Position numbers and translations under genes: made by a program. From assembly GCA_964352775.1 (NCBI GenBank), contig CAYGTK010000025.1, forward strand, positions 1 through 28,526: DNA of 28,526 nucleotides, written 5' to 3'. This stretch comes from CAYGTK01 sp964352775 (GTDB lineage Bacteria > Bacteroidota > Bacteroidia > Chitinophagales > CAIOSU01). The notes beneath the pieces were generated by a model that worked only from the letters and a program-made list of their open reading frames with translations, did no database searches and was not told the origin of the DNA. This document shows, piece by piece, positions 16,801 through 23,128 of this stretch; position 1 is the first letter of the stretch; each line of letters starts with the position of its first letter.

Positions 16801-18804
16801 GTTGTTATATATCTGGAAGGGATTACTAGCTCCTCTATCAGAAAAATCGATATAAATACCATATTGAGCTCCGTTGATAACATTGTTTCTTACAATCACG
16901 TCGTTACCACCAGTAGTAGAAGAACTACCATTAAGGTAGATACCTCTATCCATTATGTTGGTGTTGTTGACGGTGTTGCCATCGCATAAAAACGACTCAT
17001 CCAAGTCGTTCAAATAAATACCATAGCTATCGTTACCGTTTACCACGTTACTTGTAGCAGATGAAGTACCATCTAGGTCGTTAATGTATAAACCGTAGTT
17101 AGTTGTACTAGTTGTAGCTGCCGATGTAACGTTGTTGTTACTAATAACTACATCGTCTCTATCTTCAATGTACATACCGTAGTAGTAATAGCCACTCACC
17201 ACGTTATCAGTAAATGTACCGCCTACAGCATGTACGGTTGCTGATAAAGTATATAATGCACTAGACCCGTTACTGAACGAGTTACTTGTAAACGATAAGT
17301 TATCGCAATTCTGAGCATCAGCAGTAACTGATGAATATACAAGTGCTGAATTGGTAGATGTTGTGTTTAAGGCTATACCTTGAATAAAGCAACCATCAAA
17401 AGTCACATTATCCGCATCGTTTTGGAAAGTAATAACACTAGCGTAAGTATTTGCACCTGTACGCGAAATGGTCATATCCTCAAAAGTAATGTAATCTGTA
17501 CCGTTAATATCTAAAGCATAGTTATCAGCAGAACCCGTTGCCGAAGGGAAGTTTAGTGTTACGTTTATCGCATTACCCGTTGCTGAACGAACGGTAATGG
17601 TATTGGTAGCACTACTACCAGATAAATTAGGGAAACTAACTTGCTCAGTATATGTACCTGTAGCCACGTCAACTACAACTGGCCCACAAATATCATTGGC
17701 AGCCAATGCTGCTGCAAAGTCACTGAAGCTATTAAAGTTAGTACCTGCTGTGGCAGCTCCGCCATCAATGGTGTAAGCTCCACTTAATGAAGTTTGTAAT
17801 CCCGTTAAGCTAGCCGTGTCATTTAAAACATTATCGTCTCCTGCTGAGCCGTTTACAGCAGATAAGAAAACCTCAATATCGTAATTAGTTGCTGCTGCCA
17901 ATGTAATATTACCTAGGTTGACATTTGCTGTACTACCTAATGCTAACACGCCTACATAATTAAATGGAGTTTGAAGAACACCGTTTACCGTCCAGTCAAT
18001 TGTTGCAGAAGTTATTATACCTGTATTAAAACTGGCTATTTCTATGTCAACACTTTCTGTACCAGGACAAACAGGAGCAGTAGGGTTATCAATTGATGTG
18101 ATTGCTAAGTCAGTTCCAGGAGTTGTACTAAATGTAATTTGAATATTTGGACGATGTAAATAACCCGCTACTGTACTATTTAATGCATTAGTACCTTGAA
18201 CAGCTGCTGGAGTGGACCCCGTTCTACCAATTATCATTTCAGTAGAAACCGATGAAGTGTATTCCCAAGGAATCTCATCTGTTGTTTTAGGGCTAGTAAT
18301 AGCGTCTACACTAAAAAAGCTAGCTATCTCTATTGCTCCTCCTGTATATACAAATGGAGTAATGGTATACTCTATCCAACCTTCACTACCTGCCCCTGAT
18401 GCTAGTTTATAATCAGGATCGGCAAATACTTGCGTATGGGTAGCCTGTATATCATCCCATGTAGTAGTTCGCGAGCCAGTGTTCAACAACGTAGTTCTCG
18501 ATGAGTTTGTCATATAAAACTCGAGCACTGCACCATTAGCAGTAATCCCACCTGGGCCTACCTTATTGAAGGCTAATTTATTGATCGTAGCTCCTGCAGT
18601 TATACCTGCGGCAGACAACTCAGCTTGAGTGAAGAGTATATTACTCGTTGCATTATCAGTAGTAGATGTACTGCTGAATCTGTAAACTGGGCTGTAAAGG
18701 GTATTTGCCGGTATATCTGTACCAGTACCAATTTGTACAGTTACTTGAGCAAACGAGACCAGCGAAAGAAAAACTAGAAAAAGTGAAGTAATTAGCGTTC
18801 TCAT
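4840..18804 (-). CDS. Giant multidomain T9SS-secreted surface protein (beta-helix, FN3-like, jelly-roll/MAM-like, PKD)
   Basis: About 4654 residues from the preferred ATG at 18804; an ATG at 18816 adds MPSI before the signal peptide MRTLITSLFLVFLSLVSFAQ. Using 18816 numbering, the order is: an N-terminal beta domain; a CARDB-like region near 232; three beta-helix modules starting at about 344, 944 and 1537, each ending in an IGADE motif, the first two followed by an FN3-like domain ending WVGP/WIGP; FN3-like modules with a GGGTVLYVG motif; a MAM-like domain (about 2149-2320); two jelly-roll plus FN3 pairs (about 2547-3130); an FN3 domain split by another jelly roll (about 3222-3375); a fourth beta-helix module (about 3397-3860); a WNGSASNDWFNTANWD domain; a beta-rich region; a PKD domain (about 4484-4566); and a T9SS type-A sorting domain (about 4576-4658). 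It probably acts as an adhesin or carbohydrate-binding exoprotein, exported by Sec and then T9SS. No catalytic site is evident. Confidence 0.9.
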   Translation of the reverse strand: MRTLITSLFLVFLSLVSFAQVTVQIGTGTDIPANTLYSPVYRFSSTSTTDNATSNILFTQAELSAAGITAGATINKLAFNKVGPGGITANGAVLEFYMTNSSRTTLLNTGSRTTTWDDIQATHTQVFADPDYKLASGAGSEGWIEYTITPFVYTGGAIEIASFFSVDAITSPKTTDEIPWEYTSSVSTEMIIGRTGSTPAAVQGTNALNSTVAGYLHRPNIQITFSTTPGTDLAITSIDNPTAPVCPGTESVDIEIASFNTGIITSATIDWTVNGVLQTPFNYVGVLALGSTANVNLGNITLAAATNYDIEVFLSAVNGSAGDDNVLNDTASLTGLQTSLSGAYTIDGGAATAGTNFNSFSDFAAALAANDICGPVVVDVATGTYTEQVSFPNLSGSSATNTITVRSATGNAINVTLNFPSATGSADNYALDINGTDYITFEDMTISRTGANTYASVITFQNDADNVTFDGCFIQGIALNTTSTNSALVYSSVTADAQNCDNLSFTSNSFSNGSSALYTLSATVHAVGGTFTDNVVSGYYYYGMYIEDRDDVVISNNNVTSAATTSTTNYGLYINDLDGTSSATSNVVNGNDSYGIYLNDLDESFLCDGNTVNNTNIMDRGIYLNGSSSTTGGNDVIVRNNVINGAQYGIYIDFSDRGASNPFQIYNNMINISYAGTGANAGIYTTGSDYVNLDFNSIYIEGGNTSTSTLQGAIVTTGTVADGSINIRNNVMFNNGNSADDFTLSVGTTVDIATLSNNAYYAPNATNIAYWGADQADFATFTGNSGETGAVNADPQFTSTTDLHAAALQLFQAGTTLAGITTDIDGDLRGTPPNIGADEFTISVSCLFPSTINVSGITATTADVDWVKGSAVPSDLEFGPSGFTQGAGTLVTGISGNTYNITGLTANTAYDVYVRDSCGPGNSSIWVGPVGFTTSCLNLSGTYTIGGTTPDFATIQDAVNALCGVSGPVTFNIRTGTYTEQVSIPAVPGASLTNTITFQAETGTNTDVVWTYPSSASIANNYTVELNEADFITFQNLTMERRLDSTYARVITMLDGAENISFDNVIFNSDRIGVSSTNNAFIYGSETTDALDFDNFSCTNSTFNNGSYGIYLLNATGPHALNGNVSGNTFNNIYTYAIYLEDMDNVTVQNNTITGASPASTSFSGIYLNDNDGTNLVDNNTITGGDGYGIYMTDLDDGVTVSNNTITDVDILNYGIYMTGSVVTGAEEISIFNNQIISDQYGIYLTTSDGSTTNYGKVYNNMISIDYTGTGTNGGIYCTGAENWDFTYNSIYVDGSSSSTSANQGPLVVTGTIAAATINIQNNSLFNNMSGTDAFALSVTDGDNVGVITTNNYYAPNATNLGYWEAADRTTFADLTTASGETGALNEDPVFLTPGSDLHAASTLLLGAGTNIGTITTDIDGDSRAIPPCIGADEYTISCAPPTSVTVTGITTTAADVNWVKGSAAPTDLEYGPAGFTQGSGTAVTGLTVSTYNISGLTDNTDYEVYVRDSCAAGNTSVWIGPIAFTTSCLPLSGTYTIGGTTPDYATIQDAVDALCGVSAPVVFNIRTGTYNEQVNITAVPGASSTNTITFQAETGVNTDVVWETPTSAGSADNYLVQLDGADFIILQNMTLGRVGTDTYARVVSLTNGAENITLNNLIIENDLIGVSSTNNALVYGSETLDANDFDNFTATNNTFNNSSYGIYLLNATAPHAIGGTVTGNTFNNVFTYGAYLEDMDDVTMSNNTVNGALPASTSFRGLYLSDNDGTVILDNNIISGDDGYGIYMTDLDDGVTVSNNTITDVDIMTYGIYITGSVVGTTENLDFFNNQVVADQYGLYITTTDATSTLPGKVYNNMFSIDYAGGTASCNGIYLDGDNFDLQFNSVFIQGNGTGTLQGGIYMSTSVATASTNIQNNTLYNDNSGADGYAIYVASVGDVSTISNNNYYAPNSSNFAYWGADMADFATFTGTSGEVGAINENPFYTSATDLHAANPLLSGAGTSIAGITTDIDGDVRSTPPCIGADEFAPTAIVFPPTSLTANATSSTDIGLTWGQNTANDDVILVWDPAGTFGGPVGGNTYNVGDVLPGGGTVLYVGSATSYTHSGLTPQTQYFYAAWSVNGTSYSPSNVTADATTPCPALPIPFSESFDGAASWTSGTGGDNLGDAIDGCWTRSPDPSASNYFWGTRVGTTTTSGTGPDDDVKGGGNYIFVESSNGSTGSQAFFTSPLIDLSGVTGARLRFSYHMYGPTSGTIAVEANGGSGWSQVFSVSGQQQTSGTAAWSQQIVDVSAYAGGNIQIRFVATRGTSFTGDMAIDEISVAELVGPTAPLSFTATGSSASQIDLAATANTSGDDILVAWGTNNTFGAPLGTYVAGDTVLGGGRVLYVGPAAGLVNHTGLPQGTQYYYEAWSYDGISTYSLPATANATTLTVNPPLAFDAAAISGSQIDITFTPNVASNNVVIVSNATGTFTPPVDGTPSPTVGASFAGGTVLYVGTASPFNHTGLTANTQYFYSAYSVDGSDYYSTDVTDAATTLLNCPALSPLTLPFTEDFESASGTQLGDAGLYCNTNVSVNFETSQQASGQIDFGTNAGANNGGAGAAVLYKNGTGTDPENYLILTMDLSAYTASTNLLLSYDVFNAWDEVDAADKVWVRGSSSDPWLQIDDWQTSGTQGVWVTVSGLDIDAILTAGSQAPSATFGIRFGQDDNSAYLGSSSGDGAIFDNITIFDGVFVDQPGTFTATTGGTTSIDLAWTQNAALDDVIITVNTTNTFGAPQNGTSYSAGNAIPGGGTVVYTGSGTSFNHTGLTASTQYYYQIWSANGTNYSGSFLADDATTAFACVSLTPVTLPFTEGFESSNGISNNDAIVYCDGTRRIDFETTVQGVGEVEYGTNALVNNGGSGAAVLSKNGTGTDPENYLIITVNLGNYTSATDLALQYDYFDAWDEVNAPDKVWVRGNNAAAWVQIDDWNDATQGIWETSPLLDIDATLTGAGQTVSSTFQMRFGQLDNSEYLGSSSGDGVVFDNITIVQVIEQPITLTATAVATDQIDLAWTQNLAGNDVVIFANTANTFGTPASGTAYSVGDLLPGGGEVVYVGSALSLNHTTLGASPLTPVTTYYYSAYSYIGTDYSTNNITATATTLANCPDPTSLAVSNVQVTTADLSWTAGGNQIAAEVSYGAPGFVPGNGTQVTGIAGTSTTLTGLTLGTSYEAYVRDQCAAAVNTPLLTENFDGAASVPAGWLSLNGPLHPNRFDYSTASANSAPGHLALTGNVSDDVESWLFTDAFAVTAGETYEIRFNARITGTPNNITAKITTGQNIPAYNSGTTLFTTTATGTYVQYTGQYIAPSSGNVHLSIFSSVDAFVAGDVYIDDVEVVEVGGSFSNWVGPVAFQTFCGPFAGMYTIDQTQPTAGTNYNSFADAIADLTCGVTGAVTFNVLNGPYNEQITLPQVQGVSSTNTVTFNGNGNVLEFTPTSADRHVVQFDGLDYTTFDNFTFRTNATLYGWLIHLYNESEFNTLSNNTFDLTSLTSVSSSNSGAIVLSGSTTSYLTDGNNANNLTISGNTFNGSLADGYNLININGEGGVTGTGADNFVIENNTFNNFYNTALYIDNMNNGVVRGNTFQNPASTDLSTTFEAVFVLGESQGNVFENNVMTNMYGAIPTSTDDFDAFYFSSCDAQASNPNIVRNNLVYNIGGRGTLGGIYMTGSDYLEIYHNTISFDDATSTASGTIEDARAIERSTTAALGNVVQNNILNVTRGGSSEHYGLYYSGVTGLVSDNNLVNVSGGVSAYFGYFGANRATLADFQAAAGTDALSLQDDPSFVAIGSDYNPTAGAANVNNANLLALVPTDINGAARTIFTKGAYEICIPGVWNGSASNDWFNTANWDCGVIPSSTVDATIPSGAANYPLLSGGVTATALDVTIFNGALIDNASIVGVHPTLETYGDWLNQGTFGAAGDVTFMGAVQQTVKGNTDFNVVRIQNAAGVIVDANASVGFATSLELASGNLTATGSVIARSSALGTAFVDDFSPGNAGTVTGTLTQERYVNNGVSGFSYLGAGVGSATLTDWGGEFSIAPFQQFGAPVTDGSPVIPTSDCNPDELRSNSPYGGLFDYDETLPTDCNQSGWRVRFSGAAQPAKGFAGVIPNGTVADISGSYTTGPVTSPTVTNTTSNTASNGFNLISNPYMSPIDWTTVAAANTNIQGFANLWQATGTYQGTYQPINTIVPGYIASGQGFFIQVNTTGTVSFDNSMRVADDANFFRQTKPYESILKMNVAGNGYSDLTYVAFGDDFTTAIDRLYDANKMYSATGLPTVYTKTDVALHQSINALPNDNTVKVVPMGFKPGADGQFTFIAEELNSFAPTALVFLEDLKTGAMQNLREHDTYSFSSVTTDDEMRFKLHFVPAAVITTVDADCDNANGSVSIDLGQYTVNGAAITWDEMLLWDASSSVHINELNASGTHNATLSGGTYILTMNYGGYSINESIIVEAAPSVTAEFVADNNIVNVNDAVSFTATATNTTYYDWDMGDGTIIPAGSDMVTHFYTEAGIYDVTLVASNDVCSATHVGSITVQKATGLTTVNEGSIKVFGYKNVVNVEFNNYTTDDEVDIRVFDLSGKVLLTKRNVRTQDALQFPVQVTEFGYYLISIEGPNTNLITKVGLNNL
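9400..11180 (-). repeat. Duplicated jelly-roll plus FN3-like pair inside the giant gene
   Basis: Two consecutive units share the order LPFTE.FES, NGTGTDPENYLI, AWDEV.A.DKVWVRG, YLGSSSGDG, FDNITI, then an FN3-like domain with IDLAWTQN and GGGTVVYTG or GGGEVVYVG. The first unit runs about 11180-10300 and the second about 10270-9400. The near-identical motifs show a recent internal duplication. The jelly-roll part resembles carbohydrate-binding or MAM-like beta sandwiches, but the ligand cannot be told. Confidence 0.75.
12700..17790 (-). repeat. Three tandem copies of a ~1.8-kb module inside the giant gene
   Basis: Three modules begin near 17785, 15987 and 14208 (SGAYTIDGG or SGTYTIGGTTPD), about 593-600 codons apart. 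Each runs through TYTEQV/TYNEQV, many YGIY/GIYL beta-helix rungs, an NNNYYAPN-like motif, and ends DIDGD.R..PP.IGADE. Copies two and three are closer to each other, also at DNA level (for example the stretches around 13380-13480 and 15170-15270). A more diverged fourth copy lies at about 7220-8640. Long similar tracts like these allow recombination that changes module number. Confidence 0.8.
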
Positions 18805-18816
18805 AATAGACGGCAT

Positions 18817-19141
18817 ATTAATTAATAGAATAGAGTTCTTTAAGCGTATAATTTTCTGTACAAAACATAAGAAATGAACCGAACAAACAGTCCACCCCCA
18901 TTTTTCACAGCGTTAAAGTAGACTTAACTTACTGGTAAGTCAACTACAAATTTCTCCTAAAAATTAAGAGTGTTTTGTCATTAACCACGATATCGTACAT
19001 TTCTTTTAGTTGAAAATCAGGCTATTGCAATTATTATTCTTTTCCATTATTTTACTGGCTATGGCTACATTTATATAACCAGCGGGTACTTTTGTTAAGC
19101 AAATCTTATCAAATAATTAAGGCAAAAAGGTTTTCCACATT
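18817..19141. other. Divergent intergenic region between the giant gene and the helical-repeat gene
   Basis: This 325-bp AT-rich spacer should hold promoters for both flanking genes. A short inverted repeat (ACTTAC at 18927-18932, GTAAGT at 18935-18940) lies roughly midway. For the giant gene only an imperfect -7-like box is visible on the minus strand (TATGTTTTG, near 18866-18874), and I see no convincing -33 element for it. No RNA gene or ORF is supported here. Confidence 0.5.
19087..19094 (+). promoter_or_regulatory. Bacteroidota-type -7 box (TACTTTTG) upstream of the TTG-start gene
   Basis: TACTTTTG fits the Bacteroidota sigma-factor consensus TAnnTTTG exactly. Transcription would begin near 19101 and give a leader of about 40 nt before the TTG start. 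No clean TTG/TTTG -33 element sits at the usual distance, so the call rests on the -7 box and its position. Confidence 0.45.
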
Positions 19142-20575
19142 TTGAGCAAAAATAAAGGCATACAAATTTTACGTTCCTTCAGAAAAAAGGAAAAAAACGC
19201 CTTTTCTGACTTTTTAAGGTCTCCTTATCACAATAAAAGTGCTGAGTTATTCACATTAGGGTCTACTATTTTGCGCTTAATTGAAACAAATGAAGATGTA
19301 TCAGACGATGTGATATTAAATACCTACAACCACGATAACAATAAGCAAATCACTCGTGCGCATTACAATGTTCTTCTTCATAGCCTAAGTCAAAAAATAG
19401 ATTCCTTCTTAATAGCTGAGCACTTAAAAAATGATCCAACATTAAGCGATCAGTTATTGCTTCGTCAGCTATTAGATAGAGCCCTAACGGGAACGTTTGA
19501 AAAGCGATATGAAAAAGCAATACGACGAGCACAAACTCGGCCCGCACAAATTGAGTTTGTTCACGACATCTATTACCTCAAACAATTGAAAACGGAATTC
19601 AATCGCCGCATTGTTGTAGTTAACAGAACCGAATTCTTATCAGAAGAGGGTGAAAGAGAATACTTTGAGGCTTATACCTACCTGCAAAAACTCACGCAGG
19701 TGATTAGGAAGATCGGCGAACAACGGGAATACCAAAAAACGGAGATTAATCACCAGGACGAAGCCATTGTAAAGAAAACTATGGCAAGTGGTACATTCAG
19801 CAATGATTTGCTGATTACCATGTATCATCAGTGTTACCTCATGTTCACCGAAATTGAAGATCGAGAGCATTTTGAACTAATGAAGAACATGATTTTTCAG
19901 TTTAAAAGACAGGTGAGTAAACGTGAAATGCATTGGCTGCTCACCTTTGTACTAGGGCATTGCTACTATATGAACGTATCTGGAAAATTGGATGGCTTTA
20001 GACAAGAAGCTTATGAGTTGACCAAGTTTTTAGTGGAAGAAAAAATACTAGACTACAAGACAAACGTTGATGACCTAGCATTTAGAAATGTAGTACTCAC
20101 CTTTACCAATGCTAAAGACTTTGAACGAGCGCGTAAGTTTGTGAAAGATTACAGCCACCGAATAGATTCATCTATTCGAGATAATATGGTGAGCTATAAC
20201 TTAGGAGTTATAGCCTATCAAGAAGGTAACGACCAAAAGGCGCTAAAGTATTTTAATGCCTTAAATAAGCGGCTGCCCATGTTCTACGAAATCACTTTTA
20301 GGATGGGGATAATCGCTATTTATTACAACCTAAAAGAATGGGAGGTTTTAGCGGCTGCCCTTAAAAGCTTTCAGAACTATGTGTATAGGAATAGGGAGAT
20401 CTCAGAGGAGTACAGAACTTATTACCTCAACTTTACCCGTTATGCCAAGCACCTGCTTAAAGCATCTAGCGCAGTAAAACTCAAAAAGCTTATTACCGAG
20501 GTAGAAGCCAGAAACGATATCAATAATAAGCGTTGGATTATCACTAGAGCACAGGAAAAACTTGCGGCTATTTAG
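19142..20575 (+). CDS. Cytoplasmic helical-repeat (TPR-like) protein of unknown function
   Basis: This encodes 477 residues, almost entirely alpha-helical, without a signal peptide or membrane segment. The C-terminal half has TPR-like helix pairs, for example YNLGVIAYQEGNDQKALKYF at about 350-370, followed by a similar unit. The N-terminal part (RSFRKKEKNAFSDFLRSPYH) resembles hypothetical proteins common in Bacteroidota genomes; no enzyme motif is seen. The start is a TTG at 19142: an in-frame stop lies a few codons upstream, and the next in-frame ATG falls far inside the conserved-looking part. It is transcribed away from the giant surface gene and converges on the arsA fragment. The role is unknown; scaffold or protein-protein interaction is likely from the fold. 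Confidence 0.8.
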   Translation: MSKNKGIQILRSFRKKEKNAFSDFLRSPYHNKSAELFTLGSTILRLIETNEDVSDDVILNTYNHDNNKQITRAHYNVLLHSLSQKIDSFLIAEHLKNDPTLSDQLLLRQLLDRALTGTFEKRYEKAIRRAQTRPAQIEFVHDIYYLKQLKTEFNRRIVVVNRTEFLSEEGEREYFEAYTYLQKLTQVIRKIGEQREYQKTEINHQDEAIVKKTMASGTFSNDLLITMYHQCYLMFTEIEDREHFELMKNMIFQFKRQVSKREMHWLLTFVLGHCYYMNVSGKLDGFRQEAYELTKFLVEEKILDYKTNVDDLAFRNVVLTFTNAKDFERARKFVKDYSHRIDSSIRDNMVSYNLGVIAYQEGNDQKALKYFNALNKRLPMFYEITFRMGIIAIYYNLKEWEVLAAALKSFQNYVYRNREISEEYRTYYLNFTRYAKHLLKASSAVKLKKLITEVEARNDINNKRWIITRAQEKLAAI

Positions 20576-20600
20576 AGATGATATAGCTTTGTGCCCAGTT

Positions 20601-20903
20601 CTACAGAAGGGTGTAGTTCATAAATGTATTTATCCCCAAGATATTGTAAGGAAGCAAAGGATAATCTTTTCTTGAAAGTGATTGAAGAGCTATCGGCAGG
20701 TTCTTCAAGTTTTGCAGTACCGTTTCTTGAATCTGTTTTGCGAGAGAATCAGTTTCATCTAATGCAGAAAAAACACCATTAATTGATAGTTTTTGATTAG
20801 AAAACCCTAGTTCTTTTAGCTCCTTGCTAGTTCTTGCGGCTTCCTTTAAAGACGGCATATCACTTCGAGCTACTAGGTGAAATGCTGTATTTCTTGTTAC
20901 CAT
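20601..20903 (-). pseudogene. Fragment of arsA (arsenite/anion-transporting ATPase)
   Basis: The 100-residue reading resembles the C-terminal end of an ArsA ATPase half: LVARSDMPSLKEAARTS, ELKELGFSNQKLSINGVF, LPIALQSLSRKDYPLLPYN, ILGIN. ArsA drives the ArsB arsenite pump and needs an N-terminal P-loop, switch regions and a metal-binding loop; all of these are missing here. No ars genes flank it, so this is almost certainly a relic. The same frame is open upstream as far as the stop codon of the sialidase-like gene (20997-20999), adding 31 codons that I do not recognise. It could still be translated as a small protein from the ATG at 20903, but I see no function for it. Confidence 0.65.
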
Positions 20904-20996
20904 CTTTTTCTTTTTACTCAGCCATTCACTCGTAAACGATTTATGAAACGTATTAATCAGGTAGCGATTCGCTTTTTTACCTACACTAGACCAATG

Positions 20997-23090
20997 TTAT
21001 TGGGTAACCACTACTTTAAGAACTTCTTGTACGGTATTGCCATCCAATATTCTTACCAGATAGACCCCTGATGCCGCATGGCTCAAATCAACCGCTACTT
21101 CATTTGCACCCCCTACTTTACGCTTAGCAAACACCATCTCACCCATTAAGCTATGTACTGTTAGGGCTGGGTTTATCAACTTGTCATTATCAAAGATTAC
21201 CTGAAAGTGCCCTTTATTAGGGTTAGGCACTATTTTGTAGTTTTTCACCATTGACAAATCGGATGCACCATTAATAATATCTCCCTCATCATCACTATCT
21301 GCCCTACCTTTCTTGAAGAGATCATATGGGCACACTCCTAATTTAGCATGAAACACTGCTCCTTCTTCCGCCTCAAACCCTTCTTTAATATGTATGTAAT
21401 TTTCCGCCTGCATTAACACATCTGCTCCCGTTGGAGTCCCATCAATAAAAAACTGGGTTCCACCACCAGCAACACTAATAGAGTTGGATGCATAATATTC
21501 CTCTTGGTCATTTGATGTAATAAACCCGTTCAACAAAACCACATCATCTAAACAACCTAGCACAAAAGGGGAAGTATAAGAAGCTGCCTGAGGCGGTCTG
21601 TTATCAGTCCAAACAGGATACACAACATTATCCTGTATATCTATTCCTAAATAATCACCAAAATACTGAGCAGATGCCCCTGGAATAGGTGAAGGTGTAA
21701 ATGCAACATCGCTTACCCTAAAGTCTGTCCATGTTGCGCCTCCATCACCCGAAATAGCTACCCAAGCTTCTACTTGATTAGCTGCTGCATCCCTATCATC
21801 ATAAAAAATAACTGCCAACACCCCAGTTTCTGGATCACAAGCTACCCATGAATGGTATTGTTGTTTACCATTTCCAACTGGATCCTGATTAACTCGAACA
21901 GGTGCTGACCAGTTTGTACCTCCATCAGTAGACTTAATAATATAAACATCACTATCGGTTCCACCATTAACACCTGGAACCCCATTATTAGGGAATACAA
22001 TATATATATCTCCGTTGTTGAGACCTCCGCTAACATCAACTGCCATAGAAGGAAAACTATTTACACGCATATTTTTCCCTACCCCAGTTTGTCTTATACC
22101 ACTTATATTATCTATTACCCTGCTAGCTGCACTAAAAGTTGCACCGCCATCTGTAGACTTTGCAAAACCAATGGCATCCTCCGTTACATTTTGAGGATTA
22201 CTGCCAATATTGTCATATACTGCCCATGTTGTATATACATCTCCATTGGGACCTGTTTGAATGTTTACTCCTTGATGTAATTCTCCATTAATTCCACCAC
22301 TTATTTTAATTGGAGTTGACCAGTTAAGACCATCGTCAGTTGACCTTGAAATTTCAATATGCTGATTAAGTACATTATCATTTGCTTGAAAATGCGTCCA
22401 AGCACTATATAAGTTACCATGATGTGTACTGCTGCTATAGTTATCAACCATAAAGTGGTTCTTATCAAGTAAATCACTTGCACTCAAGGGATTAGGGTCA
22501 GGTGCAATAATTCGCTCTGTCCATGTAACACCATTATCATCTGAAAATGCAACACCTTGACCTTGCCCAAATTGGATATGACCAATAAAAAACCGACCAC
22601 TAGTATTAATAACAGCAGCAGGATCTCCCTGATTAGCCCCTCCAGTTCCAGTAACTTGCCCATCAAATTCAATATCATCATCACTAGGGTTTTCAAATGC
22701 AAATCCACTAGTTCCTAAGAACGTTTGTATCGCATTGACAAAATCAATATTAGCAGAATTGTTGGAATTCAAGCCAATAGTAGGGTCTAACGGATTGATA
22801 AAAATAGAATTTTCAGTTTGTACGTTGTTTGCAGGTGGCGCATCTCCAGGGTCTTTATCTTTAATAAAGATATCTGGAGAATTATAATACAGCGCCAAAG
22901 GTACTGGAAGGGAGCCTCCCTTATAAGTAGGAGCGGGAACGGTTACCGTTGGGTTGGGAATTGCTAAACCCTGATCCGCCATTTCCTGCCAATAGCCTTG
23001 ATTGTCAATCAGTGGATTTTGCGCGAAAGCAACACCTTGCATTGCAAATAGCAGCAGCATGCCAAAACAAATTTTTATTATAGTTTTCAT
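20997..23090 (-). CDS. Secreted sialidase-fold (BNR/Asp-box) beta-propeller protein with T9SS sorting domain
   Basis: About 697 residues from the preferred ATG at 23090, which directly precedes a signal peptide (MKTIIKICFGMLLLFAMQGV, cleaved after AFA); an ATG at 23114 would add eight residues. Five Asp-box motifs mark propeller blades, at about 192 (SDDNGVTW), 258 (STDDGLNW), 319 (STDGGATF), 394 (STDGGTNW) and 454 (SGDGGATW), numbered from 23114. A beta region with EGFEAEEGAVFHA precedes the T9SS type-A domain starting near 623 (NYKIVPNPNKGHF). The protein should reach the outer surface or medium through Sec and T9SS. The fold is that of sialidases and related glycan-binding or glycosidase proteins; I could not confirm the catalytic arginine triad, so activity is uncertain. 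It lies 38 bp after the tail-fibre-like gene and is probably co-transcribed with it. Confidence 0.85.
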   Translation of the reverse strand: MKTIIKICFGMLLLFAMQGVAFAQNPLIDNQGYWQEMADQGLAIPNPTVTVPAPTYKGGSLPVPLALYYNSPDIFIKDKDPGDAPPANNVQTENSIFINPLDPTIGLNSNNSANIDFVNAIQTFLGTSGFAFENPSDDDIEFDGQVTGTGGANQGDPAAVINTSGRFFIGHIQFGQGQGVAFSDDNGVTWTERIIAPDPNPLSASDLLDKNHFMVDNYSSSTHHGNLYSAWTHFQANDNVLNQHIEISRSTDDGLNWSTPIKISGGINGELHQGVNIQTGPNGDVYTTWAVYDNIGSNPQNVTEDAIGFAKSTDGGATFSAASRVIDNISGIRQTGVGKNMRVNSFPSMAVDVSGGLNNGDIYIVFPNNGVPGVNGGTDSDVYIIKSTDGGTNWSAPVRVNQDPVGNGKQQYHSWVACDPETGVLAVIFYDDRDAAANQVEAWVAISGDGGATWTDFRVSDVAFTPSPIPGASAQYFGDYLGIDIQDNVVYPVWTDNRPPQAASYTSPFVLGCLDDVVLLNGFITSNDQEEYYASNSISVAGGGTQFFIDGTPTGADVLMQAENYIHIKEGFEAEEGAVFHAKLGVCPYDLFKKGRADSDDEGDIINGASDLSMVKNYKIVPNPNKGHFQVIFDNDKLINPALTVHSLMGEMVFAKRKVGGANEVAVDLSHAASGVYLVRILDGNTVQEVLKVVVTQ

Positions 23091-23128
23091 CGCTCTAATT
23101 TTTAGACTTACCAATTAAATGAGGCTAC

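Noticed and set aside
13000..17300. CRISPR-like periodic repeats suggested by many short similar strings
   Set aside because: The similarity follows the codons of beta-helix rungs (YGIY, NNT, GNN motifs), without constant repeat length or unique spacers.
18866..18874. TATGTTTTG as the -7 box of the giant gene
   Set aside because: It has one extra base relative to TAnnTTTG, and no -33 element lies at a proper distance, so it was not listed as a promoter.
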